From JBDFMH01 sp047238125 (GTDB lineage Bacteria; Pseudomonadota; Alphaproteobacteria; Sphingomonadales; Sphingomonadaceae), in assembly GCF_047238125.1 (NCBI RefSeq), contig NZ_JBDFMH010000001.1:1798001-1862000 (forward strand): 64,000 bases of DNA. The letters are read 5' to 3'. The translations under genes and the position numbers were made by a program. The notes under the pieces are model-generated. The model had not been told where the DNA came from. It made no database searches and saw only the letters and a list, made by a program, of their open reading frames with translations. This document shows positions 34,886 to 42,275 of this stretch, piece by piece; within the stretch, counting starts at the first letter, position 1, and each line of letters opens with the position of its first letter.

Positions 34886-35204
34886 CGGGATACATCTCCA
34901 TCAGGCGCCGCAGCTCGTCCGCCCCGGCTACCGCCGGCGCCTCCCCTGCAAGCGCGCCGAGCACGCCGGCCAGCTCCGCCGGCGTCGCCGCCCAGAACAC
35001 ATCCGGCGACCACCCCAGCAACACCCCCGCCTGCCCGGCGAGGCGAGCGGCGGAGCCCGAGAAAGATCCTTCCCCGGAGGGAAAGAGGGACTGTCCGAAG
35101 GACGGTGGAGGGGTACTCCCGGCAAGCGCCTCGCTCGCGGCCACCCCTCCACCCCGCTGCGCGCGGTCCCCCTCCCCTTGCAGGGGAGGATTACCCCCGC
35201 CCAT
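34878..35204 (-). CDS. GTA g10.1-like tail assembly chaperone with an in-frame repeat insertion
   Basis: 108 residues. The last ~58 (AARLAGQAGVLLGWSPDVFW, then TPAELAGVLGAL and ELRRLMEMYPDG) match the small DUF2376-type protein that follows g10 in GTAs. The first ~50 residues (MGGGNPPLQGEGDRAQRGGG and on) are the translation of an intergenic palindrome family and contain no known domain. The ATG overlaps the g10 stop (TGATG at 35206-35202), so coupling with g10 is kept and the repeat is read through in frame. The protein is thus about 50 residues longer than relatives of this family normally are. Confidence 0.75.
   Translation of the reverse strand: MGGGNPPLQGEGDRAQRGGGVAASEALAGSTPPPSFGQSLFPSGEGSFSGSAARLAGQAGVLLGWSPDVFWAATPAELAGVLGALAGEAPAVAGADELRRLMEMYPDG
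35060..35195. repeat. Palindromic intergenic-type repeat inside g10.1
   Basis: Two stem-loops are visible: CCTCCCC-TTGCA-GGGGAGG (35171-35189), and GGTGGAGGGGT (35104-35114) with ACCCCTCCACC (35143-35153). A CTTCCCCGGAGGGAAAGAGG segment follows at 35069. The borders are approximate. The type is normally found between genes. Confidence 0.8.
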
Positions 35205-35518
35205 CACCGTCCCTGCAAGATCTGGCTCAGCAACCCGCGCAGCGCCGGCGTCGCCCGCGCCAGTCCGCCCGCCACAATCGCCTCGCCGAACGCGTTCCGC
35301 GTCAGCCCGTCAGGCCGGTCGCGCAGGCAGTGCCAGAACAGCCCCGCCAGTTCCGCCAGCCGCAGCTCGCCCGCCGCAGCCCGCTCGACCAGCGCGAACA
35401 GCGGCCCCAGTTCCTGCTCCGCCGCCACCAGCGCGGCGAAGCTCGGCCGCAGCACCAGCGTCTCGCCCGCGATCGCCAGCGCGGCCTCGCCCCGCGCGGG
35501 GTTCGCGCCCTCAGACAC
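35204..35518 (-). CDS. GTA g10-like tail assembly protein (GTA_gp10 family)
   Basis: 104 residues. Pattern: ANPARGEAALAIAGETLVLRPSFAALVAAEQELGPLFALVERA, the GTA_gp10 family core in which an Ig-like start leads into helices, and LFWHCLRDRP near residue 65. The start was taken as the GTG at 35518 (VSEGANPARG), which overlaps the g9 stop by eight bases, because the longer frame to 35584 is a shadow of g9. It probably acts as the tail-tube chaperone with g10.1. Confidence 0.85.
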   Translation of the reverse strand: MSEGANPARGEAALAIAGETLVLRPSFAALVAAEQELGPLFALVERAAAGELRLAELAGLFWHCLRDRPDGLTRNAFGEAIVAGGLARATPALRGLLSQILQGR

Positions 35519-35918
35519 TGGCCACCGCGCCCGAGCTTTCCAGCGCCAGCGTGTAGCCCCGCTCACCGTCATGATCGCCGGCATAGTCCAGCCGCGTCAC
35601 CAGGAAGCGCCCGCGCATCCGCTCGCCGCTCTCGAAGCTCAGCTCATATTCGTCGATCAGCCCGGCCAGCGCGTTGGCGCGCAACCGGCTCTCCGCCGCC
35701 GATCCGGTGAAGATCCCCGCCGCCGCCACCGATACCGATCGCACCCCCGCGCCGGACAGCAGCTCGCGCCACCCGCCCGATCCCTTGTGCGTGATCGCCA
35801 CCGCCTGCCCGTTGATCGACATCTGCGTCGTCCGCATTCCCGCCACCGTGGCGAACACCGGCGGCGCCGCCCCGTCGCCGATCTTCAGCAGGAACGCCGA
35901 TCCCTTCTCTACTGCCAT
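35511..35918 (-). CDS. GTA g9-like major tail (tube) protein
   Basis: 135 residues, the length of TP901-1-type major tail proteins. N-terminus KGSAFLLKIGDGAAPPVFATVAGMR, then ITHKGSGGWRELLSGAGVRSVSV, then ESGERMRGRFLVTRLDYAGDHDGERGYTLALESSG. It polymerises into the tail tube. A gap of 39 bases separates it from g8, unlike the overlaps elsewhere in the operon, and GAGGGA lies before its ATG. Confidence 0.9.
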   Translation of the reverse strand: MAVEKGSAFLLKIGDGAAPPVFATVAGMRTTQMSINGQAVAITHKGSGGWRELLSGAGVRSVSVAAAGIFTGSAAESRLRANALAGLIDEYELSFESGERMRGRFLVTRLDYAGDHDGERGYTLALESSGAVASV

Positions 35919-35957
35919 ATGTCCCTCCGTCTTCGCGACTGTGCAGAGCCGACGGCC

Positions 35958-36347
35958 TCATTCGGTCGCCACCACCCGCACCCGATATTCCACCAGCCCG
36001 GCCCACGGCCCGTCAGCGTCGCGCACCACCCGGCTGCGCAGGAAGGCCAGGCTCGCGATCCGCCAGCCCGCCCCCTCGCGCGCGATCGCCTCGATGCCGC
36101 GCTCGGCCGCCGCCATCAGCGCGTGCAGCCGCGCCGGCCCGGCATCGTCCCACGCCGTCACTGCCAGCCGCAGCTCGCGCCCGGGCAGCCCCTTGGCACC
36201 CCACCCCGCCGCCGCCGTCTCGGCGATCGCCAGATAGGGATAGCGCGCGCCCGGCGGCGGCCCGTCGAACACGCCCGCCCGCAGGCTCACGATTTCCGGT
36301 TCCGCCTTGAGCGCTGCCACCAGCGCTGCCTGAACCCCCGCGATCAC
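35958..36347 (-). CDS. GTA g8-like tail terminator (DUF3168)
   Basis: 129 residues with the DUF3168 pattern: VQAALVAALKAEPEI, VFDGPPPGARYPYLAIAET, LAVTAWDDAG and YRVRVVATE at the end. Such proteins cap the growing tail tube and join it to the head. It overlaps the preceding small gene (ATGA at 36347-36344). Confidence 0.9.
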   Translation of the reverse strand: MIAGVQAALVAALKAEPEIVSLRAGVFDGPPPGARYPYLAIAETAAAGWGAKGLPGRELRLAVTAWDDAGPARLHALMAAAERGIEAIAREGAGWRIASLAFLRSRVVRDADGPWAGLVEYRVRVVATE

Positions 36348-36538
36348 CGCCGCAGTCCGATCGCGCGCAGCCGCGCATCGTCCAGCATCCGCCGCGCCAG
36401 CCGCTTTCCGGTCAGCACCAGCCGCCCGGGCTCGGTGCTCACCGCGATATCGCCGGGCAGCTCGTCGCGCGCCGCCGCCGCCAGCCCGGCGATCGCGCGC
36501 GCAACCGCCTTGCCCGCCGCCCTCTCGATCCGCGTCAT
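36344..36538 (-). CDS. Small basic GTA protein between g7 and g8, unknown
   Basis: 64 residues, basic, helical in the first half (ERAAGKAVARAIAGLAAAAR), followed by a short beta-hairpin (IAVSTEPGRLVLTGKRLARRML). It overlaps both neighbours by four bases (ATGA), which supports that it is translated. Its place is that of an HK97 gp10-like head-tail protein, but it is too short to assign. The longer frame up to 36766 covers g7 and is a shadow. Confidence 0.7.
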   Translation of the reverse strand: MTRIERAAGKAVARAIAGLAAAARDELPGDIAVSTEPGRLVLTGKRLARRMLDDARLRAIGLRR

Positions 36539-36852
36539 GCCAGTTCCTCCGCCTGCAGCACGATCCGGTCCGGCGTCGCGGGATCGCGCACCACCGCGGT
36601 CACGCGCAGCAGCGTTTCGCCGCGCAGGATCCGGTCGCCCACCAGGATGTCGCGCGGCCGCAGCGTCACCGCCCAGCGCGCGCCGCCCGCCGCCCGGTCC
36701 GCCACGATCGCAGCGCTCCGCCCGGCCGGCGCGAACCCCGCCCAGGCCGCGCCGATCGTTTCCCATCCGCCCGCCCCGCCCAGCGCGTCGCGCGCGGGCT
36801 CGATCCGGCTCAACGTCACCCGTTCGCGCAGCCGCCCCGCCACTTCGCTCAT
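36535..36852 (-). CDS. GTA g7-like head-tail adaptor (head closure)
   Basis: 105 residues of the phage head-tail joining family: RLRERVTLSRIEPARDALGGAGGWETI at the N-terminus, FAPAGRSA, and ILVGDRILRGETLLRVTAVVRD near the end. It closes the filled head and docks the tail. The start MSEVAGRL overlaps the g6 stop by four bases; the frame is open further to 37011 only as a shadow of g6. Confidence 0.88.
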   Translation of the reverse strand: MSEVAGRLRERVTLSRIEPARDALGGAGGWETIGAAWAGFAPAGRSAAIVADRAAGGARWAVTLRPRDILVGDRILRGETLLRVTAVVRDPATPDRIVLQAEELA

Positions 36853-37403
36853 GGCCTTACCCCCATGCCCAGCCGCAACCGCCGCCACGGCCGCCACAGC
36901 GCCGCCACCGCCGCGGGCGGGCCGGGATCGTCGGCATCGTCGCGATGCGCGTAAAGATGCGCCGCCAGCCGGATCACACCCTGCCGGATCGGCGCCGGCA
37001 GCCCGGCCCACGCGTCGGCAAGGCCCGCCGTCAGCGTCACGATCGCGCGCCCGGCACTGCCCGGCCGCGTCACCCGCACCCAGCCCTGCCCCTCGGCATC
37101 GATGTCGATCGCATAGGCATCGGCGTCGAGCGCGAACGCCGCGCCCTCGGCCGGCAGCCCAGATACGCCCGTGATCGCGCGCACCGGCAGCGGCGTCAGC
37201 CGCCGCCAGTCACGCCGCGCCGGAATCGTCTCCTGCAGCTCGCGCGCGATCGCCACCTGCCCCGTGAAGCGTTCGCACAAGGCCAGCGCAGACAGCATCA
37301 GCGCGTCCAGCGCCGCATCGTCCTGCCCGGGCTCGATCCGCAGATGATCGCGCAGTGCCGCAATCGCAGCCTCCGGCAGCGCCGCCGGCTCGCCCGCGAT
37401 CAT
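36849..37403 (-). CDS. GTA g6-like head-tail connector (phiE125 gp8 type)
   Basis: 184 residues. Pattern of the gp6/gp8 connector family: LPEAAIAALRDHLRIEPGQDDAALDALMLSALALCERFTGQVAI at the N-terminus, LTPLPVRAITGVSGL in the middle, and PIRQGVIRLAAHLYAHRD near the end. It binds under the portal ring. The start MIAGEPAALPE overlaps the preceding small frame (ATGA at 37403-37400). Confidence 0.88.
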   Translation of the reverse strand: MIAGEPAALPEAAIAALRDHLRIEPGQDDAALDALMLSALALCERFTGQVAIARELQETIPARRDWRRLTPLPVRAITGVSGLPAEGAAFALDADAYAIDIDAEGQGWVRVTRPGSAGRAIVTLTAGLADAWAGLPAPIRQGVIRLAAHLYAHRDDADDPGPPAAVAALWRPWRRLRLGMGVRP

Positions 37404-37522
37404 GCCGCCGCTCCCACCGTCACGCCGATCGCGCGCGCCACGATCGCGCCGTCGCTCATCCGCGCCCGCGCCTCGATCCGGTAGTTCGCCCCCGGCCGCC
37501 CGCCGCCGATCAGCGCGCTCAC
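37400..37522 (-). CDS. Small fibre-adaptor-like protein, downstream half
   Basis: 40 residues from a GTG: SALIGGGRPGANYRIEARAR, then SDGAIVARAIGVTVG. It reads like the second half of the small phage fiber-tail adaptor domain (an Ig-like fold with SGGTAGTxYTVTxR in that place). Its GTG overlaps the stop of the upstream frame (GTGA at 37522-37519), and its stop overlaps the g6 start. It is either a coupled separate peptide or the end of one protein broken by a frameshift. Confidence 0.6.
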   Translation of the reverse strand: MSALIGGGRPGANYRIEARARMSDGAIVARAIGVTVGAAA

Positions 37523-37680
37523 GGCCGATCCTTCGATTCCCTGGCGGGCACATCCAGCCCACCGGGCTCGTCGGGCGCCACCCGCCACTGGCAGTCGATC
37601 ACGCGCCGCCCCCGGCCGCGCGCACCCCAGTCGATCGCCCAGCCGATCACGGCGCGGGCGTCCTTCTCCAAGCCGGCCAT
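37519..37680 (-). CDS. Small fibre-adaptor-like protein, upstream half
   Basis: 53 residues from MAGLEKDARAVIGWAIDWGA, ending VAPDEPGGLDVPARESKDRP. It resembles the first half of a small phage adaptor domain (W-x-V-D...L.G..I...W.V) and would be completed by the next frame. The start has GGAG six bases upstream; MERAMAG at 37692 is the alternative. No slippery heptamer is visible at the junction. Confidence 0.55.
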   Translation of the reverse strand: MAGLEKDARAVIGWAIDWGARGRGRRVIDCQWRVAPDEPGGLDVPARESKDRP

Positions 37681-37718
37681 CGCCCGCTCCATCGCTGTTC
37701 GGTGAAAAGTCAGGCGCC

Positions 37719-37745
37719 CGGGCGGGCAAAGGGGAAGCCCGCCCG
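37719..37745. other. Strong hairpin after the GTA capsid gene
   Basis: CGGGCGGGC (37719-37727) and GCCCGCCCG (37737-37745) form a nine-pair stem. It lies in the 200-base gap between the capsid gene and the small adaptor genes. There is no T-run right behind it, so it is more likely a partial terminator, RNA-processing or stability element that raises capsid yield (inference). The rest of the gap shows no gene. Confidence 0.5.
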
Positions 37746-37880
37746 AACGCCTCCCGGCGCGGCCTCGGCCCGCCGGAACTTGGCGGCCGCACCGGCCCGC
37801 GCGCCCGGCCGATCTCCACAGTAAACTTTGGGAGGTCGGCGGGGGTGCGGGCCGGTGCGGCTTCCCGGTGTGAGCCGGGA

Positions 37881-39011
37881 TTAAACGCTGAACTTCATCA
37901 GCTTGATTGCCTCGGAATTGGCCACCGCACCGCCGATCCGCTTGGTGCTGTAGAAATGCACGAACGGCTTGTTCGAATAGGGATCGCGCAGCACCTGCGT
38001 GGCGTGGCGCTCGGTGATCAGATAACCGGTGCGGAAGTTGCCGAACGCGATCGCCAATGCGTCGGCGGCGATGTCGGGCATGTCCTCGGCTTCCACCACC
38101 GGATAGCCCAGCAGCGTATCGGGCTGCCCGCTCACCAGCCCCGGCTGCCACAGGAACGCGCCGTCCGCGGTCTTGAACTTGCGGATCGTCGCCAGCGTCG
38201 CCGAATTCATCACGAAGCACGCCCCCTGGCGATAGGGCGAGCGCAGCAGCTGCACGAGATCGATCAGCCGGTTCTCAGGGTTGCTGCCGAATGCGCCCGC
38301 CGCCCCGCTCGCCAGATGCTGCAGCGTGCCGAACGGCCGCGTGGCATCGCCGGCGGTGCCGGTCGGATAGGTCAGGAAGCCCTTGGGCCGGTTGATGCCC
38401 GATCCGGTCACGAACGCCTGCCCCTCGGCGCGGGCGAATTCGGCCGCCACTTCCTCGGCCAGCCAGCCTTCCAGGTCGAACTGCGCGTCGTCCAGCATCG
38501 CCTGGGTGGCGGCCGGATTGGCGAACAGGTCGCCCATCGGCGGCGATACCTCGCCGAAGGTCGGGGTCGATGTCTCGGGCCGCGCCGCGCCCTCGGCCGC
38601 CCAGCCCGATGCCACCCCGCCCGTCGTCACCAGCCGGCGATAGGCGGCGCTGCCCACCTGCACCACGTTGGCGATCCGGCGGATCGGCGATGCCGCCTTC
38701 AGCGTGCGGTCGATGCGCGCATCAATCTCCTCGGGCAGCGCGAAGCCGCCGGCCGCATCGGTGGTGCCCGCCACCGCCTTCACCTCGATCCCGCTGTCCT
38801 GCCCGGCGCGCAGATAACGGTCGACGAAGGCGCGCGTCTGCGGGCGATCGTCCGCCTTCGCGCCGCTCAGCGCGGGCCGCCCGGCGATGATCGCCGCCTG
38901 GTCGATCCGGGCCCGAAGTGCCGCCACTTCGGCGCGCACCCCTTCGATCTGCTCCGCCTGCGCGACGGCATCGAAGCTCGCCTCCAGCGCATCCGCTTTC
39001 GTCTCGTACAT
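37881..39011 (-). CDS. GTA g5 major capsid protein (HK97 fold)
   Basis: 376 residues of the HK97-type phage capsid family. An N-terminal coiled delta region (about 1-75, DALEASFDAVAQAEQIEGVR, then AEVAALRARID) would be removed by the g4 protease. The capsid core starts at DAAGGFALPEEIDARI and includes GSGINRPKGFLTYP and the C-terminal VVEAEDMPDIAADALAIAFG, then YLITER and GGAVANSEAIKLMKFS. The start was chosen at MYETKADA (39011), where GGAGGG precedes the ATG, over a GTG six bases earlier. Confidence 0.95.
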   Translation of the reverse strand: MYETKADALEASFDAVAQAEQIEGVRAEVAALRARIDQAAIIAGRPALSGAKADDRPQTRAFVDRYLRAGQDSGIEVKAVAGTTDAAGGFALPEEIDARIDRTLKAASPIRRIANVVQVGSAAYRRLVTTGGVASGWAAEGAARPETSTPTFGEVSPPMGDLFANPAATQAMLDDAQFDLEGWLAEEVAAEFARAEGQAFVTGSGINRPKGFLTYPTGTAGDATRPFGTLQHLASGAAGAFGSNPENRLIDLVQLLRSPYRQGACFVMNSATLATIRKFKTADGAFLWQPGLVSGQPDTLLGYPVVEAEDMPDIAADALAIAFGNFRTGYLITERHATQVLRDPYSNKPFVHFYSTKRIGGAVANSEAIKLMKFSV

Positions 39012-39040
39012 GCTCACCCTCCGGTCGTTGATTGGAAAAG

Positions 39041-39511
39041 TCAGTCCAGCGCGTGCACTCGCGCGCGCGGCTGCATCGGCAGCGTCACCAGCGAGACCTC
39101 GACCAAGTCGAGATCCGTCAGTTCACGATTTGTTCTTTGCTTGGCCGCGCGCACCCGGTAACCGAACGACAGCCCATCCACGGCACCCTCGCGCAGCATC
39201 GCCGCCGCCTCGCGCGCGGTCCGGCTCGCCCCCGTGATCCGCCCGATCACGCGCAGGCCGCGCCCATCCTCGGCGATCCGCTCGATCGTGCCGATCGGCC
39301 GTGCCGGATCATGCTGCCACAGCAGCGGCACCGCCCGCCCCTCCGCGATCGCGCGGGCGAACGCGCCCGGCCGCACGATATCGCCGCCCCGGTCGATCCG
39401 GTCGAACAGCGCGGCATAGCCGGCGAACCTCAGCCCAGCAGCCGCTCCGCCAGCCCCGATCGCAACGCAAGCCCCGCCACCAGCAGCGCGAGGCTGATCC
39501 GCACCATCCAT
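39041..39511 (-). CDS. GTA g4-like prohead protease (HK97 / U35 family)
   Basis: About 156 residues. Family pattern: RFAGYAALFDRIDRGGDIVRPGAFARAI, LLWQHDPARPIGTIERIAEDGRGL (catalytic His), AAAMLREGAVDGLSFGYRVR (catalytic Ser), ending with LVEVSLVTLP. It matures the capsid. The start is uncertain. The ATG at 39511 has GGGAGA eight bases upstream but overlaps the preceding gene by 82 bases. The conserved domain itself begins right at a CTG (39433) that overlaps the preceding stop as CTGA. No ATG or GTG lies between. Confidence 0.88.
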   Translation of the reverse strand: MDGADQPRAAGGGACVAIGAGGAAAGLRFAGYAALFDRIDRGGDIVRPGAFARAIAEGRAVPLLWQHDPARPIGTIERIAEDGRGLRVIGRITGASRTAREAAAMLREGAVDGLSFGYRVRAAKQRTNRELTDLDLVEVSLVTLPMQPRARVHALD

Positions 39512-39747
39512 GAAAGCATCTCCCTGAATACCGATGACTTCGCGTCGCGCCACGCCCCCAGCAGCTCGCGCAGTTCGGCCATGTCGGCGCGCGCGCGGGC
39601 ATCGTTCAGCCCCAGCCGGTCCAGCGCGCGCGCAGCACCCGCATCGCTGGCTTCCTCCACCAGCGCGCGCAGCGTCACCAGCCCGGCCCCCTCGGCCTCC
39701 GCCTGCGCGATCAGCCGCGCCAGCATCAGCGCATCCGCCTGATCCAT
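39430..39747 (-). CDS. GTA-associated DUF6127 membrane protein (g3.5 position)
   Basis: 105 residues. The first ~75 are helical (MDQADALMLARLIAQAEAEG and on, ELRELLGAWRDAKSSVFREML), followed by one membrane segment (WMVRISLALLVAGLALRSGL). This small protein occupies the g3.5 site between portal and protease in GTAs and is widespread in sphingomonads. Its role is unknown. The membrane-spanning end overlaps the likely start of g4 in another frame. Confidence 0.8.
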   Translation of the reverse strand: MDQADALMLARLIAQAEAEGAGLVTLRALVEEASDAGAARALDRLGLNDARARADMAELRELLGAWRDAKSSVFREMLSWMVRISLALLVAGLALRSGLAERLLG

Positions 39748-39762
39748 CGCTTCCTCCGTCCG

Positions 39763-40881
39763 TCACCCCTCGGCCGCCAATCCCACCATCGCCCGCTTCT
39801 CGTCGCGGGTCAGGAAATCGGCGGCCGCCACCTGGCCCCACAGCATCGCCCGCTCGGCCGCCAGCGCGGGCACCGCGTCCAGGTCCACCGCGATCCGCGC
39901 CTCCGGCCACCAGCCCGCCAGCCCCTCGCCGATCGCGCCCGTGATCCGCTGCGTCAGCGGCAGGATCGTCGATCGCCACAGCGCGCGATTCGCCTCGGCA
40001 TAGTTCGCGTGGGTATTGTCGCCCGGCAGCCCCAGCAGCAGCGGCGGCACGCCGAACGCCAGCGCGATCTCGCGCGCGGCCGATGCCTTGGCGCCCACGA
40101 AGTCCAGCTCGGCCGGGGTCAGGCTGATCGGCTGCCAGCGCAGGCCCCCTTCCAGCAGCATCGGTCGCCCGGCATTGCCGGCACCAGCAAAGCTCGCCTC
40201 CATCTCGGCGCGCAGGCGGTCGAACTGGTCCGGGCTCAGCGCCGCACCCGGCTCGCCCGGATCATAGACCAGCGCGCCCGATGGCCGCGCCGCATTGTCC
40301 AGCAGCGCCTTGTTCCAGGCCTGCGCGGCGTTGTGGATCGCGATCGCGCCTGCCGCCGCCCCCAGGCAGCCCAGCCCGTAATGATCGTCCAGCGGATGCG
40401 CGCTGCGGATATGCACCAGCCCGGCCCGGCCCGCGCCGTCCTGCCCCGCGATCCGCGTCACCGCCTCGCCGGCGCGATAGCGATAGGCCACCGGCCAGCC
40501 GCGCGCATCGGGCTCCACCTCCACCCGCTCGGGGCGCAGCGCATAGAGCTCGGCAGGCAGGCCGTCGGCATCACAACCGATCTGCACATAGGCGTTGCCG
40601 TGCAGCAGCAGCTGCATCGCCACCGTCTCGATCAGCGCCTGGCCGCCGCTGGTGGCGGCGATCAGCGCGCGCACCTGCTCGTCGCCGGTCAGCGCCACGC
40701 CCGCGCAGCCCTCGGCCACGATCCGCACCGCGCGCTGGGCGATGGCATTGCCCAGATAGGCCGCCCGCACCTGCTGCTCATAGGATGCCGGCGGGCTTGC
40801 CACGCCGACATAACCGAACGCGGATCGCATCAACGCGGGACGCGCCTCGCCCCGCCCGGATTTCCACCCGAACCATTTCAT
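39763..40881 (-). CDS. GTA g3 portal protein (HK97 family)
   Basis: 372 residues, in the normal HK97-type portal range. Seen: NAIAQRAVRIVAEGCAGV near residue 45, LLLHGNAYVQIGCDADGLPAELYALRPERV near 95, DDHYGLGCLGAA, NAARPSGALVY near 205, and FGVPPLLLGLPGDNTHANYAEANRALWRSTILPL near 300, a portal hallmark. It forms the DNA entry ring. The start MKWFGWKSG has GGAG six bases upstream. Confidence 0.95.
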   Translation of the reverse strand: MKWFGWKSGRGEARPALMRSAFGYVGVASPPASYEQQVRAAYLGNAIAQRAVRIVAEGCAGVALTGDEQVRALIAATSGGQALIETVAMQLLLHGNAYVQIGCDADGLPAELYALRPERVEVEPDARGWPVAYRYRAGEAVTRIAGQDGAGRAGLVHIRSAHPLDDHYGLGCLGAAAGAIAIHNAAQAWNKALLDNAARPSGALVYDPGEPGAALSPDQFDRLRAEMEASFAGAGNAGRPMLLEGGLRWQPISLTPAELDFVGAKASAAREIALAFGVPPLLLGLPGDNTHANYAEANRALWRSTILPLTQRITGAIGEGLAGWWPEARIAVDLDAVPALAAERAMLWGQVAAADFLTRDEKRAMVGLAAEG

Positions 40882-40931
40882 GTCGATCTCCAATCTTGAA
40901 ATCCTTCCCGTGCCGGGGAGAATCACCCGCG

Positions 40932-42275
40932 CTACAACCCCCGCACCCCCGGCTCGCCGGCGCCCGCCAGCATCAGCTCGCTCACCGCCCACACCAGCGC
41001 GTCGGCGCGGTCGGGCGATCGCCCCGGGCCTTCATAGCAGCCGTCGGCCGTCAGCCCGCACAGCTCGTCCTCCAGCGCGGGGAAGCCGCCGGCGTGCCAC
41101 ACCCGCCCCTGCGCGTAGAGCATCGCCACCGGCTCGGCCCGCACCGCCTTGCCGTGGGCGGCGTGCACCAGCCGCACCGGCAGCGGCGTGCCGCCCAGCC
41201 GCAGCACGGTGCGCACCATCGCCCCGCCCTGGTTCGCCTCGGCGATCACGAGATCGGCCGCGGTCCGCCCCGCCACCGCCGCTACCGCAGCCGCCCAGCC
41301 CTCGGGCGAAAGCCCGGCCACGCTCGCATCCTCCAGCACATAGGCCAGCCCGTCGCGGCCCAGCCCCACGCTCACGATCCCGCACGCATCCGATCGCGGC
41401 CCGCTGCCCGCCGGCGGGTCGACTGCAACCACTACCCGGCGCAGCACCGGCGCGCTCGCCACCCGCTGCCGTTCCAGGATCGCCCGCGTCCACAGCGCGC
41501 CTTCGGGCTCGGCGATCAGCTCGCCGTTCAGTTCCTGCCGGCCCAGCATCGTGCCGCCATAAGCCTCGCGCATCGCCGCGATGAAATCGGGCGAAAGCCC
41601 CGCGCGGTTGGCCTCGGTCGATCCTTTCGTGATCGCGATCCGCTCGCCGCCAGCCGCCAGCCGCCTAACCAGCGGCACCGGGCGCGGCGTCGTCGTCGCC
41701 ACGATCCGGGGGGCGGCACCCAGCCGCATCCCCATCGCCAGATTGTCCCACGCCGCCTCGCCCGCCGGCCATTTGGCGATCTCGTCCGCCCAGGCCAGGT
41801 GATGCTGCGGCCCGCGCAGACTGTCCGGCTCGGCCGCCGAATAGACGAACGCCTGCGCGCCGCCCGGCCAGCGCAGCCGGCGCAGCGAAGGCTCCCATTC
41901 GGGCCGCATCGCATCCGGCGCGATCGCCAGCAGCCCGCTTTCCCCTTCCACCATCACGCTGCGTGCCTCGGCGAAGGTCGCCCCCACCAGCGCGATCCGC
42001 AGCTGGCCGCTGCGCTCGGCGCGCTCGCGCACCCATTCCGCGCCGGCGCGGGTCTTCCCGAACCCGCGCCCCGCCATCACCAGCCACGTCCGCCACGCGC
42101 CGCCCGGCGCGCGTTGTTCCGGTCGCGCCCAGAAATCCCAGCTGTGCATCAGATGCGTCAGCGTCTTCGGGTCGATCCCGGCGAGCATCGCGCGGATCGA
42201 CCCGCGACCCTGCGCGGCCAGCAGCTCGGCCTGCGATCGCGCCCGCTCAGGCCCCGGCATCGGCACCGTCCGCAT
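40932..42275 (-). CDS. GTA g2 terminase large subunit
   Basis: 447 residues. The ATPase part has Walker A GRGFGKTRAGAEW near residue 70 and Walker B LAWADEIAKW near 160. The nuclease part has VVVAVDPPAGSG near 265 and SPDRADALVWA near 428, carrying acidic metal ligands. It packages DNA; in GTAs headful packaging takes random host DNA. The start overlaps the g1 stop by 29 bases, and MPGPERAR (42260) is a possible start too. Confidence 0.95.
   Translation of the reverse strand: MRTVPMPGPERARSQAELLAAQGRGSIRAMLAGIDPKTLTHLMHSWDFWARPEQRAPGGAWRTWLVMAGRGFGKTRAGAEWVRERAERSGQLRIALVGATFAEARSVMVEGESGLLAIAPDAMRPEWEPSLRRLRWPGGAQAFVYSAAEPDSLRGPQHHLAWADEIAKWPAGEAAWDNLAMGMRLGAAPRIVATTTPRPVPLVRRLAAGGERIAITKGSTEANRAGLSPDFIAAMREAYGGTMLGRQELNGELIAEPEGALWTRAILERQRVASAPVLRRVVVAVDPPAGSGPRSDACGIVSVGLGRDGLAYVLEDASVAGLSPEGWAAAVAAVAGRTAADLVIAEANQGGAMVRTVLRLGGTPLPVRLVHAAHGKAVRAEPVAMLYAQGRVWHAGGFPALEDELCGLTADGCYEGPGRSPDRADALVWAVSELMLAGAGEPGVRGL

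Noticed and set aside
34677..37484. A 935-codon plus-strand frame across the GTA cluster
   Set aside because: It is antisense to eight GTA genes and has low-complexity Arg/Pro/Ser composition.
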